A stretch of 64,000 nt of DNA from Dyadobacter luticola (GTDB lineage: Bacteria; Bacteroidota; Bacteroidia; Cytophagales; Spirosomataceae). Below, in pieces: positions 17,111-25,696 of the stretch. The notes beneath the pieces were generated by a model. The model was not told where the DNA came from and made no database searches. It was given only the letters and a program-made list of their open reading frames with translations. The position numbers and the translations under genes were made by a program. Within the stretch, counting starts at the first letter, position 1. The number at the start of each line of letters is the position of its first letter. The stretch is taken from positions 1,364,001 through 1,428,000 of the forward strand of contig NZ_VCEJ01000004.1 in NCBI RefSeq assembly GCF_005860805.1, in the 5' to 3' direction.

Positions 17111-17680
17111 ATGAGCGTCAAATCTACCTACACCGAGCATGAGTTGGTCACTTTGCTCAAAAGTAACAACCGGGGAGCTTTTGAATATTTATACGACCAT
17201 TATTCCTCCGCACTTTACGGCATTATCCTGAAAATTACCAAAGATGAAGACCGCGCCGCTGATGTTATGCAGGACGCATTTCTTAAAATATGGCGGAACA
17301 TTCAGAGCTACAATTCTGAAAAAGGGACGCTGTTCACCTGGATACTGAACATTGCACGCAACACGGCGATTGACAAACTACGGATGGAAGTGAAGATGGA
17401 GCACGTGCTGAAACTGGATACGGTTACGGATGGCCAACTGATCAGCGCGAGTGTTTTCAACCCGATGCCTGCCACACTAGATCTGCGGTCGATCGTGGAA
17501 AATCTGCTGCCTGAACGTAAAGTCTTGATTGACCTGGTTTACTTTCAAGGATATACACACGAAGAAGTTTCTGAAAACCTGAATTTGCCGCTCGGCACTG
17601 TCAAATCAAGGATTAGAAAAGCTTTGCAGGAGCTGAGATCGATTTTTGCGGTTCAAAGCGGCGAGCTGGCATTTGCCTGA
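17111..17680 (+). CDS. ECF-type RNA polymerase sigma factor
   Basis: A 189-residue sigma-70 family protein. Region 2 is at about residues 20-90 (FEYLYDHYSSALYGIILKI, then DAFLKIWRNIQSYNSEKGTL and TWILNIARNTAIDKLR) and region 4 at about 130-180 (LPERKVLIDLVYFQGYTHEE and LPLGTVKSRIRKALQEL), the helix-turn-helix that reads the -35 element. The ATG at 17111 is chosen over an upstream in-frame TTG at 16931, which lies in an inverted repeat. No anti-sigma gene follows: the next 690 bp are non-coding. It could be controlled by a distant anti-sigma factor or by transcription alone. A perfect terminator follows the stop. Confidence 0.93.
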   Translation: MSVKSTYTEHELVTLLKSNNRGAFEYLYDHYSSALYGIILKITKDEDRAADVMQDAFLKIWRNIQSYNSEKGTLFTWILNIARNTAIDKLRMEVKMEHVLKLDTVTDGQLISASVFNPMPATLDLRSIVENLLPERKVLIDLVYFQGYTHEEVSENLNLPLGTVKSRIRKALQELRSIFAVQSGELAFA

Positions 17681-17703
17681 CATTTATACATTCATTTATA
17701 AGG

Positions 17704-17735
17704 AAAAATCGGCGCATCGTGCGGCCGATTTTTTT
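17704..17735 (+). terminator. Intrinsic terminator after the sigma-factor gene
   Basis: Ten-bp perfect stem AAAAATCGGC/GCCGATTTTT (17704-17713 with 17724-17733) with a 10-base loop, 24 bp after the stop codon and ending in a T-run. Confidence 0.88.
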
Positions 17736-18178
17736 ATTGCCCGTTCCTGCCTTAATGCAATATAAAGTTTGTAGAATGCACATTTCGATAAAAAATATTC
17801 TTGTCGAAATTCTTCAGTGCCAGATTTGCATTGTCCACAGCTGATTTTCCAGATATCCACATCCTATTTTTCGCAAACCTTTCGGTTTTAAACGATTAAG
17901 TCTTCCTCAAAAAGCGGCCGTCTGTAAAAACATTACTACCGCTATTTCTTCCTATGAAACGGAGATTTACACAACATTGCTTCTCCGACATTCCTTATCA
18001 GCTGTTTAATTCCTGCTGTAAGTCAATTCACTTGTATAGGTGATGATCTTTTCGAAATTAGGTTATCCTGCGTAGCAGAAACGCCTCCTATTGAAATATT
18101 TATATTTAAACACTAATCATTTTGGTAAACAATTTCAACTAGGTTATCAAAGCAACCTGTGAAAAAATGCTAATTTTT

Positions 18179-18198
18179 AAGAAATACGAGTATTTCTT
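18179..18198. repeat. Perfect 20-bp palindrome AAGAAATACGAGTATTTCTT
   Basis: Nine-bp arms with a two-base centre, about 113 bp upstream of the TAGTTTTG box of the T9SS protein gene. The tight spacer favours a protein-binding operator over an RNA hairpin. Confidence 0.55.
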
Positions 18199-18310
18199 TG
18201 TAGAATAAGTCAATCTAATTGGTGTAAAAATATTTTATAAATTCTCTTAAACATAATTTTGATGGAATTGTAACATAAGAAAAGTGATATTTTCAAACGG
18301 TCTAAAAGAA

Positions 18311-18318
18311 TAGTTTTG
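18311..18318 (+). promoter_or_regulatory. Bacteroidota-type promoter, -7 box TAGTTTTG
   Basis: Exact match to TAnnTTTG, 55 bp upstream of the ATG at 18374. No clear TTG at the -33 position. Confidence 0.5.
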
Positions 18319-18373
18319 CAGCTAAGTATCTATACTCACGGTTCAAGCTAATTACTTAACAATCAAAGACCTT

Positions 18374-20347
18374 ATGAAAATTTTTACATTACTTGTTTCT
18401 CTATTTCTTCTAAATCTCGGCGTCAGCTATGGCGCTGGTCCGGCCACGGGCACCGACTGCGGCTGCAAGGATTCGGACAACAGTTTAAAAAATGGCGGTT
18501 TCGAGTCGGGTACCGACTTCTGGCAGAAAACAAACGGCACCAGTTTCGGTACCGACACGGAGTATAGTGAATGTGGTTCACATAATGGTTTGATGACCAA
18601 TGCCGGGACGGTTTACCAGGAAGTGAACGTGACCGAAGGCAGCAAAGTGATCCTCTCCGTGTACGGCGGTACCCACAACAAATCCTTCAAGCATACGTTC
18701 AAACTGACTTTCTACAACAGCTCAGGCCAGCTGATACCGATCACCGAAGATGCGTTCAATACCGTGGACATGGACTACCAGGTTTACGAAACACATCATT
18801 TGAAACAATTTGATCTTTCGGCCACTGCGCCGGCCGGTGCTGCGAAGGTTCGGTTTTCGCTGATTTCTTCCGGCAATTATTTTAAAGTGGATGTGGCTTG
18901 TATGAGCATTAGCACGCCCAGCACACCTTGCACAGCTTGCGCGGAATCTGAAACGGTGGTTAAAAACGCGAGTTTCGAAAAAGGTACTGCGGATTGGTCC
19001 AAAGGCAATAATACATACTTCACTACCCTCGGCAAATCTTATGCTTGTGGTGAAAATGTGGGTAAAATAGATGGTGCGGGTGTAGTATTTCAGGAAATTA
19101 CTGCTGCAATTGGGTCTACCATCCAAGTGAGCGCCTATGGAGCTACCAACAATGATGGCCGGACCAACCAGTTTTTGCTGGTCTTCTTAAACAGCTCGGG
19201 ACAAGCACTTTCCGGCGGGGCTTCCGCAGAAGTAGATAAGAATGTGTCAGGCGGTTTGCAGCAATATTCGCTTCCTCCGACTGTCGTTCCGGCCGGTACT
19301 GCGAAAATTTATTTCGGGATGAATTCAACCGGGGACAAGTTTTACTTCGACGCGATTTGTATGTCCATCACGCCGCCGGCACAATGCGAAACCTGTGATA
19401 ATAACAGACTTACAAATGCTGGTTTTGAAAGCGGCGCTTCTGGCTGGAATTCCGAAGGTGATTTCACGGTCAGCGGAGATGCAAAAAACTGCGGAAACAG
19501 TGGGGCAAAACTAACTGGCGCCGGCAAATTTTGGCAGGACATTATTTTCCAGTCGAGCTGGGGAAGCCAGATCTCGTTGAACTTCTGGAGTGCGAAGTTG
19601 AGCGGCGACGGTCAGAAATTTGAAATCTTCTTTTTCGACAGTTCTAATAAGCAGCTGGGCAAACTTGAAAAGCTGGTTACGAAGGTCTGGGCGAATGCAC
19701 CGGTAGGTCTGGAAAAGTATATGCTGGCCGGTAACATTCCGGAAGGCACCAAGGTGATCCGTATACAGGGTTCCGAGTTGAGCGGTGAAATGCGGGCGGA
19801 CGGACTTTGCCTCACCGTAACAGGTTCGCCGCTGCCGGTAACATTGGCCTCTTTTGAAGTGAGCAAAGAGGGCAGCACGGCACAGCTCAGATGGGCGACT
19901 ACTTATGAGAGCAACTCAGCATATTTTGACATCCAGCACAGCCAGGATGGCAAAAACTGGACAAAACTGGCGACGATCGACGCGCAGGGCGAGAGTAAGA
20001 GCCTGATCACTTACAACTATACGCACACGAGCCCTTTTGCGGTGAACCTTTACCGGCTCAAAATGGTGGACCTGGACGAAACATTCGCTTACAGCGCAAT
20101 CAAGAGCCTGAATTTCAGCGGCGATGAGGAGATGAAAATTTATCCAAATCCGACTTCCGACCGCATCAAGCTAAGCACCATGCAGCAGGTGGCTAATGTC
20201 AAAATTTACAACCAACTGGGTGTTTTGGTGATGGATACCTTGCCCGATTCATCCAATGAAGTAAATCTGACGAAGCTGGCGCAGGGTACTTATTTTGTCA
20301 AGATCAATAACGGAACTTCGGTTCGCAAGATCCTCGTGATTCGATAG
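18374..20347 (+). CDS. T9SS-secreted protein with three repeated beta-sandwich modules
   Basis: A 657-residue protein with an N-terminal signal peptide (MKIFTLLVSLFLLNLGVSYG) and a type IX secretion C-terminal domain from about residue 585 (KIYPNPTSDRIKL, then a closing TYFVKINNGTSVRKILVIR). Between them are three repeated modules of about 155 residues, each opening with a CxxC or CxC pair and an NGGFESG/NASFEKG/NAGFESG phrase and closing near a V/I-x-C-M/L-S/T; they resemble CBM4/9-type carbohydrate-binding jelly rolls. A fourth domain (about 495-575, fibronectin-like) precedes the sorting signal. Secreted to the cell surface or medium; ligand unknown. It precedes a GH1 glucosidase but a terminator lies between them. 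Confidence 0.88.
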   Translation: MKIFTLLVSLFLLNLGVSYGAGPATGTDCGCKDSDNSLKNGGFESGTDFWQKTNGTSFGTDTEYSECGSHNGLMTNAGTVYQEVNVTEGSKVILSVYGGTHNKSFKHTFKLTFYNSSGQLIPITEDAFNTVDMDYQVYETHHLKQFDLSATAPAGAAKVRFSLISSGNYFKVDVACMSISTPSTPCTACAESETVVKNASFEKGTADWSKGNNTYFTTLGKSYACGENVGKIDGAGVVFQEITAAIGSTIQVSAYGATNNDGRTNQFLLVFLNSSGQALSGGASAEVDKNVSGGLQQYSLPPTVVPAGTAKIYFGMNSTGDKFYFDAICMSITPPAQCETCDNNRLTNAGFESGASGWNSEGDFTVSGDAKNCGNSGAKLTGAGKFWQDIIFQSSWGSQISLNFWSAKLSGDGQKFEIFFFDSSNKQLGKLEKLVTKVWANAPVGLEKYMLAGNIPEGTKVIRIQGSELSGEMRADGLCLTVTGSPLPVTLASFEVSKEGSTAQLRWATTYESNSAYFDIQHSQDGKNWTKLATIDAQGESKSLITYNYTHTSPFAVNLYRLKMVDLDETFAYSAIKSLNFSGDEEMKIYPNPTSDRIKLSTMQQVANVKIYNQLGVLVMDTLPDSSNEVNLTKLAQGTYFVKINNGTSVRKILVIR

Positions 20348-20367
20348 GTATCTCGATGTCGATCACC

Positions 20368-20406
20368 AGCCCTCTGTTCGCAATAATGCGGGCGGAGGGC
20401 TTTTGT
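20368..20406 (+). terminator. Intrinsic terminator after the T9SS protein gene
   Basis: Stem AGCCCTC/GAGGGCT (20368-20374 with 20395-20401), extended by a partial inner stem, followed by TTT-G-TTT, 20 bp after the stop codon. Confidence 0.75.
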
Positions 20407-20455
20407 TTGGCTATATGTTCCTAACTTTCTGAGAAAGTAAGAAAGCGCTAGTTGA

Positions 20456-21862
20456 ATGATCAGCAGGAATAAAGAAACGGTGGCATCGGGCCCGGAAGCG
20501 GAAAATGTGCAGGATTCGGGGGAAATAACCCGTGCAGATTTTGGAGAAGATTTTCTGTGGGGCGTGGCTACAGCAGCGTACCAGATCGAAGGTGCGGTAA
20601 ATAAAGATGGCCGCGGCGATTGTATCTGGGATGTTTTTGCAAAGAGGCCTGGTAAGATCAAAAACGGTGACCACGCGGTTGAAAGCTGCGATTTTTATCA
20701 TCGGTACGAGGAAGACCTGGCGCTAGCAAAATCGATGGGATTCGGCCAGTTCCGCTTTTCCATTTCCTGGTCGCGGGTGATCCCGAAAGGTCACGGAGAA
20801 GTGAACCAGCAGGGCATTGATTTTTATAACAGACTGATCGACCATTGTTTATCACTCGGAATTGAGCCCTGGATTACATTGTATCACTGGGATTTGCCGC
20901 AGGCGCTGGAAGTAGTGGGCGGCTGGAAAAACCGGAAGATCGTGGAATGGTTTGCCGCCTATTCAGAAGTGTGCGCCAAAGCATTTGGTGACCGTGTCAA
21001 AAACTGGGTGATCATGAACGAACCTATGGCTACCGCAGGACTCGGTTATACGACCGGCCTGCACGCGCCGGGAAAAAAAGGTATCTGGAATTTTCTGCCG
21101 GTGGTGCATCACCTCGCATTATGTCAGGCGGAAGGCGGCCGGGTAGTGCGAAAATACGTACCCGATGCTCGCATCGGGATCGCGCTCTCGTGCTCGTATG
21201 TGCACCCGCACAGCCAGAATGCGGCTGACATCCGCGCTGCAAAAAGGGCCGACGCATTGATGAACCGGCTTTTTATCGAACCAGCGCTGGGCCTCGGCTA
21301 TCCTACGGATGCGTTTGCATTTCTCACCAATCTGGACCGCTACAAAGTCCACGGCGACGAGGAGCGGCTAAAATTTGATTTCGATTTTATTGGTATTCAA
21401 AATTATTTCAGCGTGGTGGTGCGGCATTCGTACCTCGCGCCGGTGGTTTGGTTGAAGGAAGTACCGGCGAATTTGAGGAATGTACCGGTGACAAAAATGG
21501 GCTGGGAAGTGAATGCCGACGGAATGTTCAGGATTCTCAAACAATTCGCTGAATATGAAGGTATTAAAGAGATCATTGTTTCCGAAAACGGCGCGGCTTT
21601 TGATGATGTTTTAATTGATGGAAAGGTGAAGGATGAAAAGCGACTGGCGTTTTTTAAAGATTATTTATCTGCTATTTTAAAAGCAAAAAACGCTGGCGTG
21701 AAAGTGAAAGGATATCTGGCCTGGACTTTGATGGACAATTTTGAGTGGGCGGAGGGTTACTCTGCACGTTTTGGTCTGGTATATGTGGATTTTAAAACGC
21801 AAGAGCGCGTGGTAAAAGATTCGGGGAAATGGTTTTCAGCATTCCTGAATGCAAAAGAATAG
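20456..21862 (+). CDS. Glycoside hydrolase family 1 beta-glucosidase
   Basis: A 468-residue retaining beta-glycosidase. The acid/base Glu is E189 in VIMNEP and the nucleophile is E377 in IIVSENGAAFDD; the glycone-binding residues are visible in FLWGVATAAYQIEGA (about 34-47) and LYHWDLPQAL (about 142-151). Length and motif spacing are those of complete family 1 enzymes with a (beta/alpha)8 barrel. There is no signal peptide, so it acts in the cytoplasm on imported beta-glucosides or related disaccharides. About 25 extra residues precede the catalytic domain. It is a single gene; no sugar transporter is adjacent. Confidence 0.95.
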   Translation: MISRNKETVASGPEAENVQDSGEITRADFGEDFLWGVATAAYQIEGAVNKDGRGDCIWDVFAKRPGKIKNGDHAVESCDFYHRYEEDLALAKSMGFGQFRFSISWSRVIPKGHGEVNQQGIDFYNRLIDHCLSLGIEPWITLYHWDLPQALEVVGGWKNRKIVEWFAAYSEVCAKAFGDRVKNWVIMNEPMATAGLGYTTGLHAPGKKGIWNFLPVVHHLALCQAEGGRVVRKYVPDARIGIALSCSYVHPHSQNAADIRAAKRADALMNRLFIEPALGLGYPTDAFAFLTNLDRYKVHGDEERLKFDFDFIGIQNYFSVVVRHSYLAPVVWLKEVPANLRNVPVTKMGWEVNADGMFRILKQFAEYEGIKEIIVSENGAAFDDVLIDGKVKDEKRLAFFKDYLSAILKAKNAGVKVKGYLAWTLMDNFEWAEGYSARFGLVYVDFKTQERVVKDSGKWFSAFLNAKE

Positions 21863-21925
21863 CCGAAGATTCCAACTATTCTTTCGCGAACCGTATCCTT
21901 TTGAAAACTTAAACTTGCCCCTAAG

Positions 21926-22282
21926 ATGAAAATTTTGATCGTCCTTTTCGGCTTGCTGGCCTGGATCGGCTGCCATGAAGAAAATCAGGTTTTGAATGCT
22001 GATATCGTCGAAGCAGATGCCACTTGGGTCAATATGCTGGCTGCCGATGGCTGCTCCTGGCATTTCGAAGTAGTATCCGGCGATTCAACGCTATCTTACG
22101 TCCCCGATGCGAATTCCCAGCAAAAGATCGATAACGCGCTGGGGAAAATTCAGGACTATTACAGCTTTACGCCGGTAAGATTAAAATATAGTAAAACCGG
22201 GAATAAAGGATCTGTACAATGCGGCTGGGGAAAAACCGCAACGTATGATGAGATCAGGATCTTTGAGATCCGCAAAAAATAG
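21926..22282 (+). CDS. Small hypothetical lipoprotein
   Basis: A 118-residue protein with a lipoprotein signal: MKILIVLFGLLAWIGC, Cys16 being the lipidation site. The mature part has two more cysteines (in DGCSWHFEV and VQCGWGK) and beta-strand-rich sequence (LSYVPDANSQQK, VRLKYSKTGNKGSVQCGW). I do not recognise a family. It lies 63 bp after the glucosidase and could be cotranscribed. Confidence 0.7.
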   Translation: MKILIVLFGLLAWIGCHEENQVLNADIVEADATWVNMLAADGCSWHFEVVSGDSTLSYVPDANSQQKIDNALGKIQDYYSFTPVRLKYSKTGNKGSVQCGWGKTATYDEIRIFEIRKK

Positions 22283-22294
22283 CAACTTGGAAGG

Positions 22295-22525
22295 TCAGAG
22301 ATTGAGAATGTCTTTGGCCTCTTTTTCGGAATAATAAGGTATCAGCTCGGCTTCATCAATAATTTCCTGCACCTGCTCATCTGTGGCAGGTGTTGTTTTT
22401 TGGAGGTTTTTGTCCTGATTCAACTCCTCAAATGTGATCGCTCCGCGGCGTTCCATGGTTTCCAACACTTTTTCAATCAGCTCGTCTTCCGAGTCCCGTG
22501 TTACGCGTACCTTAAATGTTTTCAT
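22295..22525 (-). CDS. Antitoxin-like small protein without a partner
   Basis: A 76-residue acidic, helix-rich protein. It opens with the strand MKTFKVRVTRDSEDELI, a pattern often seen in small Bacteroidota antitoxins that precede RelE/ParE toxins, and the rest is charged and probably extended. No toxin-like gene lies on either side: downstream is the convergent lipoprotein gene 12 bp away, upstream a divergent adhesin-like gene. Function is therefore open. Confidence 0.6.
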   Translation of the reverse strand: MKTFKVRVTRDSEDELIEKVLETMERRGAITFEELNQDKNLQKTTPATDEQVQEIIDEAELIPYYSEKEAKDILNL

Positions 22526-22622
22526 GATTTACATATTTTCAAATCAGAAAGTCAAAAATCATTCCTGCGTCGCGCAACTCGCGGGCCTATTTTCACATCA
22601 TTGAGAAAACAATTCTATAATC

Positions 22623-23666
22623 ATGAAAAAGAACGCTTTACTAATGATCCTGCTCAACCTTTTTGTTGCGGCAGCAAATGCCCAGTCGGGCAATAACCAA
22701 CCTTATGTGACGAAAAATTTTACCAGCTCATCCCTGAAAGAACTTTCCGTTGAAACTTCCGGCGGCTCCATTTCAGTGACGGGCGGACAGGCCAGCGGCT
22801 TCAAAGTGGAAATGTACGTGAGGCCTAATAACAACTGGAATAACAAACAGGACCTGACGAAAGAGGAAATCGAAGACCGGCTGGAAGACTACGATATCTT
22901 GATCGGTACAGAAGGCAGCCGTGTGGTGGCAACCGCCAAACGCAAAGCCAACATTCAATGGGACAATAAGAAAAGCGTCTCGATCGGGTTTAAGGTTTTC
23001 ACGCCGCGGAATGTAGCTACTTACCTAAAAACCAGCGGCGGCAGCATTCACATCGCCTCACTCACTGGCGAACAAAATTTTTCCACCAGTGGGGGAAGCC
23101 TGAAAATTCTGGATTTGAATGGCGCCGTGCACGGCAAAACTTCCGGCGGCAGCATTGAAGTATCGCAATGCAGCAACGAAATAGAGCTGCAAACCAGCGG
23201 CGGAAGCATCAAAGCCAGCGAACTGAAAGGTAAGATCGAGCTGAAAACTTCGGGCGGAAGCATTGATCTGCAAAGCATTAACGGTGAAGTTTACGCGCAT
23301 ACCAGCGGCGGAAGCATCAAAGGCGATAACATCGACGGCGCACTGGATGCTGGAACTTCTGGTGGCTCGGTACGTCTAGCCAATGTTTCGGGGAGCCTGA
23401 AAGCCAATACCAGCGCAGGCAGCATTGAAGTGGAGCTGGCGAAGTTGGGCAAATTTGTTGAGCTACATTCTTCGGCGGGCAGCGTGCGGGTTACGATGCC
23501 GCTGGACAAAGGTGTAGATCTTGATTTGAAAGGCAACCGGGTTTCGATCCCGCTGAAAAACTTTGACGGTGAAGCTGAAAAAGACCGGGTTCGCGGCAAG
23601 ATGAATGGCGGCGGTATCCCTGTGACCTTGTCGGCGAGCGCAGGAAGCGTGTATGTGAACCAATAA
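22623..23666 (+). CDS. Secreted DUF4097-type beta-helix protein with TSGGS repeats
   Basis: A 347-residue secreted protein with signal peptide (MKKNALLMILLNLFVAAANAQ). From about residue 42 it repeats the rung phrase T-S-G-G-S-I roughly every 17-21 residues (ETSGGSI, KTSGGSI, STSGGSL, KTSGGSI, QTSGGSI, KTSGGSI, HTSGGSI, GTSGGSV, NTSAGSI, HSSAGSV, SASAGSV), eleven in all, which predicts a right-handed parallel beta helix as in the putative-adhesin DUF4097 family. The Gly-Gly-Ser turns would stack as a ladder. Location is periplasm or surface; function unknown. A strong terminator follows. Confidence 0.8.
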   Translation: MKKNALLMILLNLFVAAANAQSGNNQPYVTKNFTSSSLKELSVETSGGSISVTGGQASGFKVEMYVRPNNNWNNKQDLTKEEIEDRLEDYDILIGTEGSRVVATAKRKANIQWDNKKSVSIGFKVFTPRNVATYLKTSGGSIHIASLTGEQNFSTSGGSLKILDLNGAVHGKTSGGSIEVSQCSNEIELQTSGGSIKASELKGKIELKTSGGSIDLQSINGEVYAHTSGGSIKGDNIDGALDAGTSGGSVRLANVSGSLKANTSAGSIEVELAKLGKFVELHSSAGSVRVTMPLDKGVDLDLKGNRVSIPLKNFDGEAEKDRVRGKMNGGGIPVTLSASAGSVYVNQ

Positions 23667-23685
23667 TTTTTAGGGAAAATACAGG

Positions 23686-23733
23686 TCAGGAGATAGGTGG
23701 CGCGACATTCGCTATTTATCTCCTGATTTTTTT
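23686..23733 (+). terminator. Intrinsic terminator after the beta-helix protein gene
   Basis: Ten-bp perfect stem TCAGGAGATA/TATCTCCTGA (23686-23695 with 23717-23726) followed by seven T. Confidence 0.88.
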
Positions 23734-23786
23734 GTGACCAAATGCAGAAACAAGCGTCAAAAGGGAAACACATTTTCTTTTGACCT

Positions 23787-24752
23787 ATGTATAAAAAAAT
23801 CGTTGCGCGTTTACAGGACTATTTCGGCATTTCCCGCAAAGAGGCGAGGGGAGCGCTGGTGTTAATGATGCTTTGCTGCCTGATCATTTGGTCGCCTTTT
23901 GTTTTCAGACGGTGGATTTTACCGCATTTTCCTTCCACATCCGTGCCGCCGGATTTGAGAAAACTGGACAGCATTGCGGTAGTGCTGGAAAAAGAAAATA
24001 AAGCCAATTTCAAAAGCGGAAAGCGGGATTTTAAGAGTGATTATAAAAAAGAAGCTAAGCTTCCTGCAAAGCTCTTTGATTTTGACCCGAATACGGCGTC
24101 CGTAGAAAAATTAATGCAGCTGGGCGTACCCACATTCCTTGCCAAGAGAATTGAAAAATTCAGAAGCAAAGGCGGGAAATTTCGCAAGAAAGAAGATTTG
24201 TTAGCGATCTATGATTTTCCTGCGGAACTGTTTCAGCGCCTTGAAAGTCACATTGTTTTGCCTGAAACTGTTTTACAGAAAACATTCCCAGCAGCTCACC
24301 CAAATGTTACGAAATCCTTTTCCGAGCCGAAGAAAATTTTTACCAAACCTGCGATAGCTGCTTTTGACATTAATACCGCGGATACTACGCAGTTGGTGCA
24401 GTTAAAAGGAATTGGAAGTAAACTTTCGTTGCGGATTTTGAAATTCCGCGATGCACTCGGCGGGTTTTATTCAACAAATCAATACGCGGAGATTTTCGGT
24501 CTGGATTCGCTGGCATTATCAGAGCTGAACCGGTATGCGAAAATTTCAAGCCCAGTCACCAAAATCGCGATCAATACCATCACAGCGGCTGATCTGGCCA
24601 AACATAGCTACCTGCGTGACCGGAAAATTGTTTCGATTATTATAAACTACCGAAACCAGCACGGGCCTTATCAGAACATGGACGATTTGAGAAAAACCAA
24701 AGTCATTGATGAAAATTTACTCAAAAAAATAGAGCCTTACCTGTCGTTTTGA
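23787..24752 (+). CDS. ComEA-like helix-hairpin-helix membrane protein
   Basis: A 321-residue protein with one membrane helix near the N terminus (about residues 24-42, ALVLMMLCCLIIWSPFVF) and three helix-hairpin-helix segments: about 98-150 (FDPNTASVEKLMQLGVPTFL), about 195-245 (FDINTADTTQLVQLKGIGSK) and about 262-321 (INTITAADLAKHSYLRDRK). Such segments bind DNA without sequence specificity. Resembles the Bacteroidota ComEA-type proteins thought to bind DNA on the outer face of the membrane during uptake. No other competence genes are nearby. Confidence 0.82.
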   Translation: MYKKIVARLQDYFGISRKEARGALVLMMLCCLIIWSPFVFRRWILPHFPSTSVPPDLRKLDSIAVVLEKENKANFKSGKRDFKSDYKKEAKLPAKLFDFDPNTASVEKLMQLGVPTFLAKRIEKFRSKGGKFRKKEDLLAIYDFPAELFQRLESHIVLPETVLQKTFPAAHPNVTKSFSEPKKIFTKPAIAAFDINTADTTQLVQLKGIGSKLSLRILKFRDALGGFYSTNQYAEIFGLDSLALSELNRYAKISSPVTKIAINTITAADLAKHSYLRDRKIVSIIINYRNQHGPYQNMDDLRKTKVIDENLLKKIEPYLSF

Positions 24753-24799
24753 CCTGGGTATAAGCTCTAAGATTTTGGATCCAATGTTGCCGACCAACT

Positions 24800-25570
24800 T
24801 TAAAAGTTGGGTTTCAGCAGATATTTCGAATAGAATGCATCAATCACTTTCACGGCTTCGTCGGGGGTGTCTACAATGCTGATCAGCTTCATATCCTCAG
24901 GGTTAATGTTGCCTTCGGTGAGCATCGTGGTTTTGATCCACTCGATGAGGCCCGACCAGTAGCTGCTGCCGACGAGCACAATCGGGAACCGGCCGATTTT
25001 TTTGGTCTGGATCAATGTCATCGCTTCGAAAAGCTCATCCAATGTTCCGAACCCGCCGGGCATCACGACAAAGCCCTGGGAATATTTGACGAACATGACT
25101 TTGCGGACAAAGAAAAAGTCGAAGTTGATGCTCTTGTCGTGGTCGATGTAAATGTTGCTGTGCTGCTCGAAAGGCAGCTTAATGTTGAGCCCGACGGACT
25201 TCCCGCCCTGCTCGAAAGCACCTTTGTTACCGGCTTCCATGATACCCGGCCCACCGCCGGTGATGACGCCGTAGCCGTGGCGCACCAGTTTGGCGGCAAT
25301 GTCTTCCGCGGTTTTGTAGTAGGGATTGTCAGGTAATGTACGGGCAGAGCCGAATACAGAAACGCAGGGGCCGATTTTGGCAAGCTTGTCGAAACCTTCG
25401 ACGAATTCGGCCATGACCTTAAATACGACCCAGGAATCGGCACTCTTTATTTCATTCCAGTTTCTGTCTTCAAATGCTTCTTTGATTCTTTTTTCATCTT
25501 CCGGAACCGCAGGGTTCAGGAGTGACACGTCCACTAATTCGGCGCGTGTCGGCTTTACTTCTTCACTCAT
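24800..25570 (-). CDS. LOG-family Rossmann-fold protein (TIGR00730 type)
   Basis: A 256-residue cytoplasmic protein with the LOG signature: GGGPGIMEAGNKGAFEQGG (about residues 104-122) and PGGFGTLDELFEAM (about 170-183). The family hydrolyses nucleoside 5'-monophosphates of the cytokinin type to base and ribose 5-phosphate; in bacteria that make no cytokinin the substrate is often AMP or is unknown. It is divergent from rpiB, which uses ribose 5-phosphate, an interesting but unproven link. The ATG at 25570 gives the family length plus an N-terminal extension of about 60 residues. Confidence 0.9.
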   Translation of the reverse strand: MSEEVKPTRAELVDVSLLNPAVPEDEKRIKEAFEDRNWNEIKSADSWVVFKVMAEFVEGFDKLAKIGPCVSVFGSARTLPDNPYYKTAEDIAAKLVRHGYGVITGGGPGIMEAGNKGAFEQGGKSVGLNIKLPFEQHSNIYIDHDKSINFDFFFVRKVMFVKYSQGFVVMPGGFGTLDELFEAMTLIQTKKIGRFPIVLVGSSYWSGLIEWIKTTMLTEGNINPEDMKLISIVDTPDEAVKVIDAFYSKYLLKPNF

Positions 25571-25608
25571 TTTGTAAAACTCATTTTAGTTGTTGAATCA
25601 GATAATAG

Positions 25609-25616
25609 TAACTTTG
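25609..25616 (+). promoter_or_regulatory. Bacteroidota-type promoter, -7 box TAACTTTG, for rpiB
   Basis: Exact TAnnTTTG, 80 bp upstream of the rpiB ATG. A TTG lies at 25590-25592 but only 16 bp away, shorter than the usual 19-21. Confidence 0.45.
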
Positions 25617-25696
25617 CCATTATCCTAAATGTATCATCTTAAACGCTACATCCCGCCAATTTTAAAAATGAACGGGTTACAATTAACAAAAAAGTA

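Larger units (their letters stand above)
17740..18373. other. AT-rich 630-bp non-coding region before the T9SS-secreted protein gene
   Basis: No supported gene on either strand; the longest ATG frame I see is 29 codons (17954). It is clearly richer in A+T than its neighbours. It contains three inverted repeats: ATTTCGA/TCGAAAT (17782-17788 and 17804-17810), AGGTT/AACCT around 18141-18157, and a 20-bp perfect palindrome at 18179-18198. A Bacteroidota promoter box is near its right end. It most likely regulates the gene at 18374. Confidence 0.5.

Noticed and set aside
16876..17121. 82-codon upstream extension of the lipoprotein peptidase frame
   Set aside because: It would remove the lipoprotein signal from the N terminus; the ATG at 16875 gives a proper signal and lipidation Cys.
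17954..18043. 29-codon ATG frame in the AT-rich region
   Set aside because: Too short, no recognisable features and no promoter or terminator in proper place.
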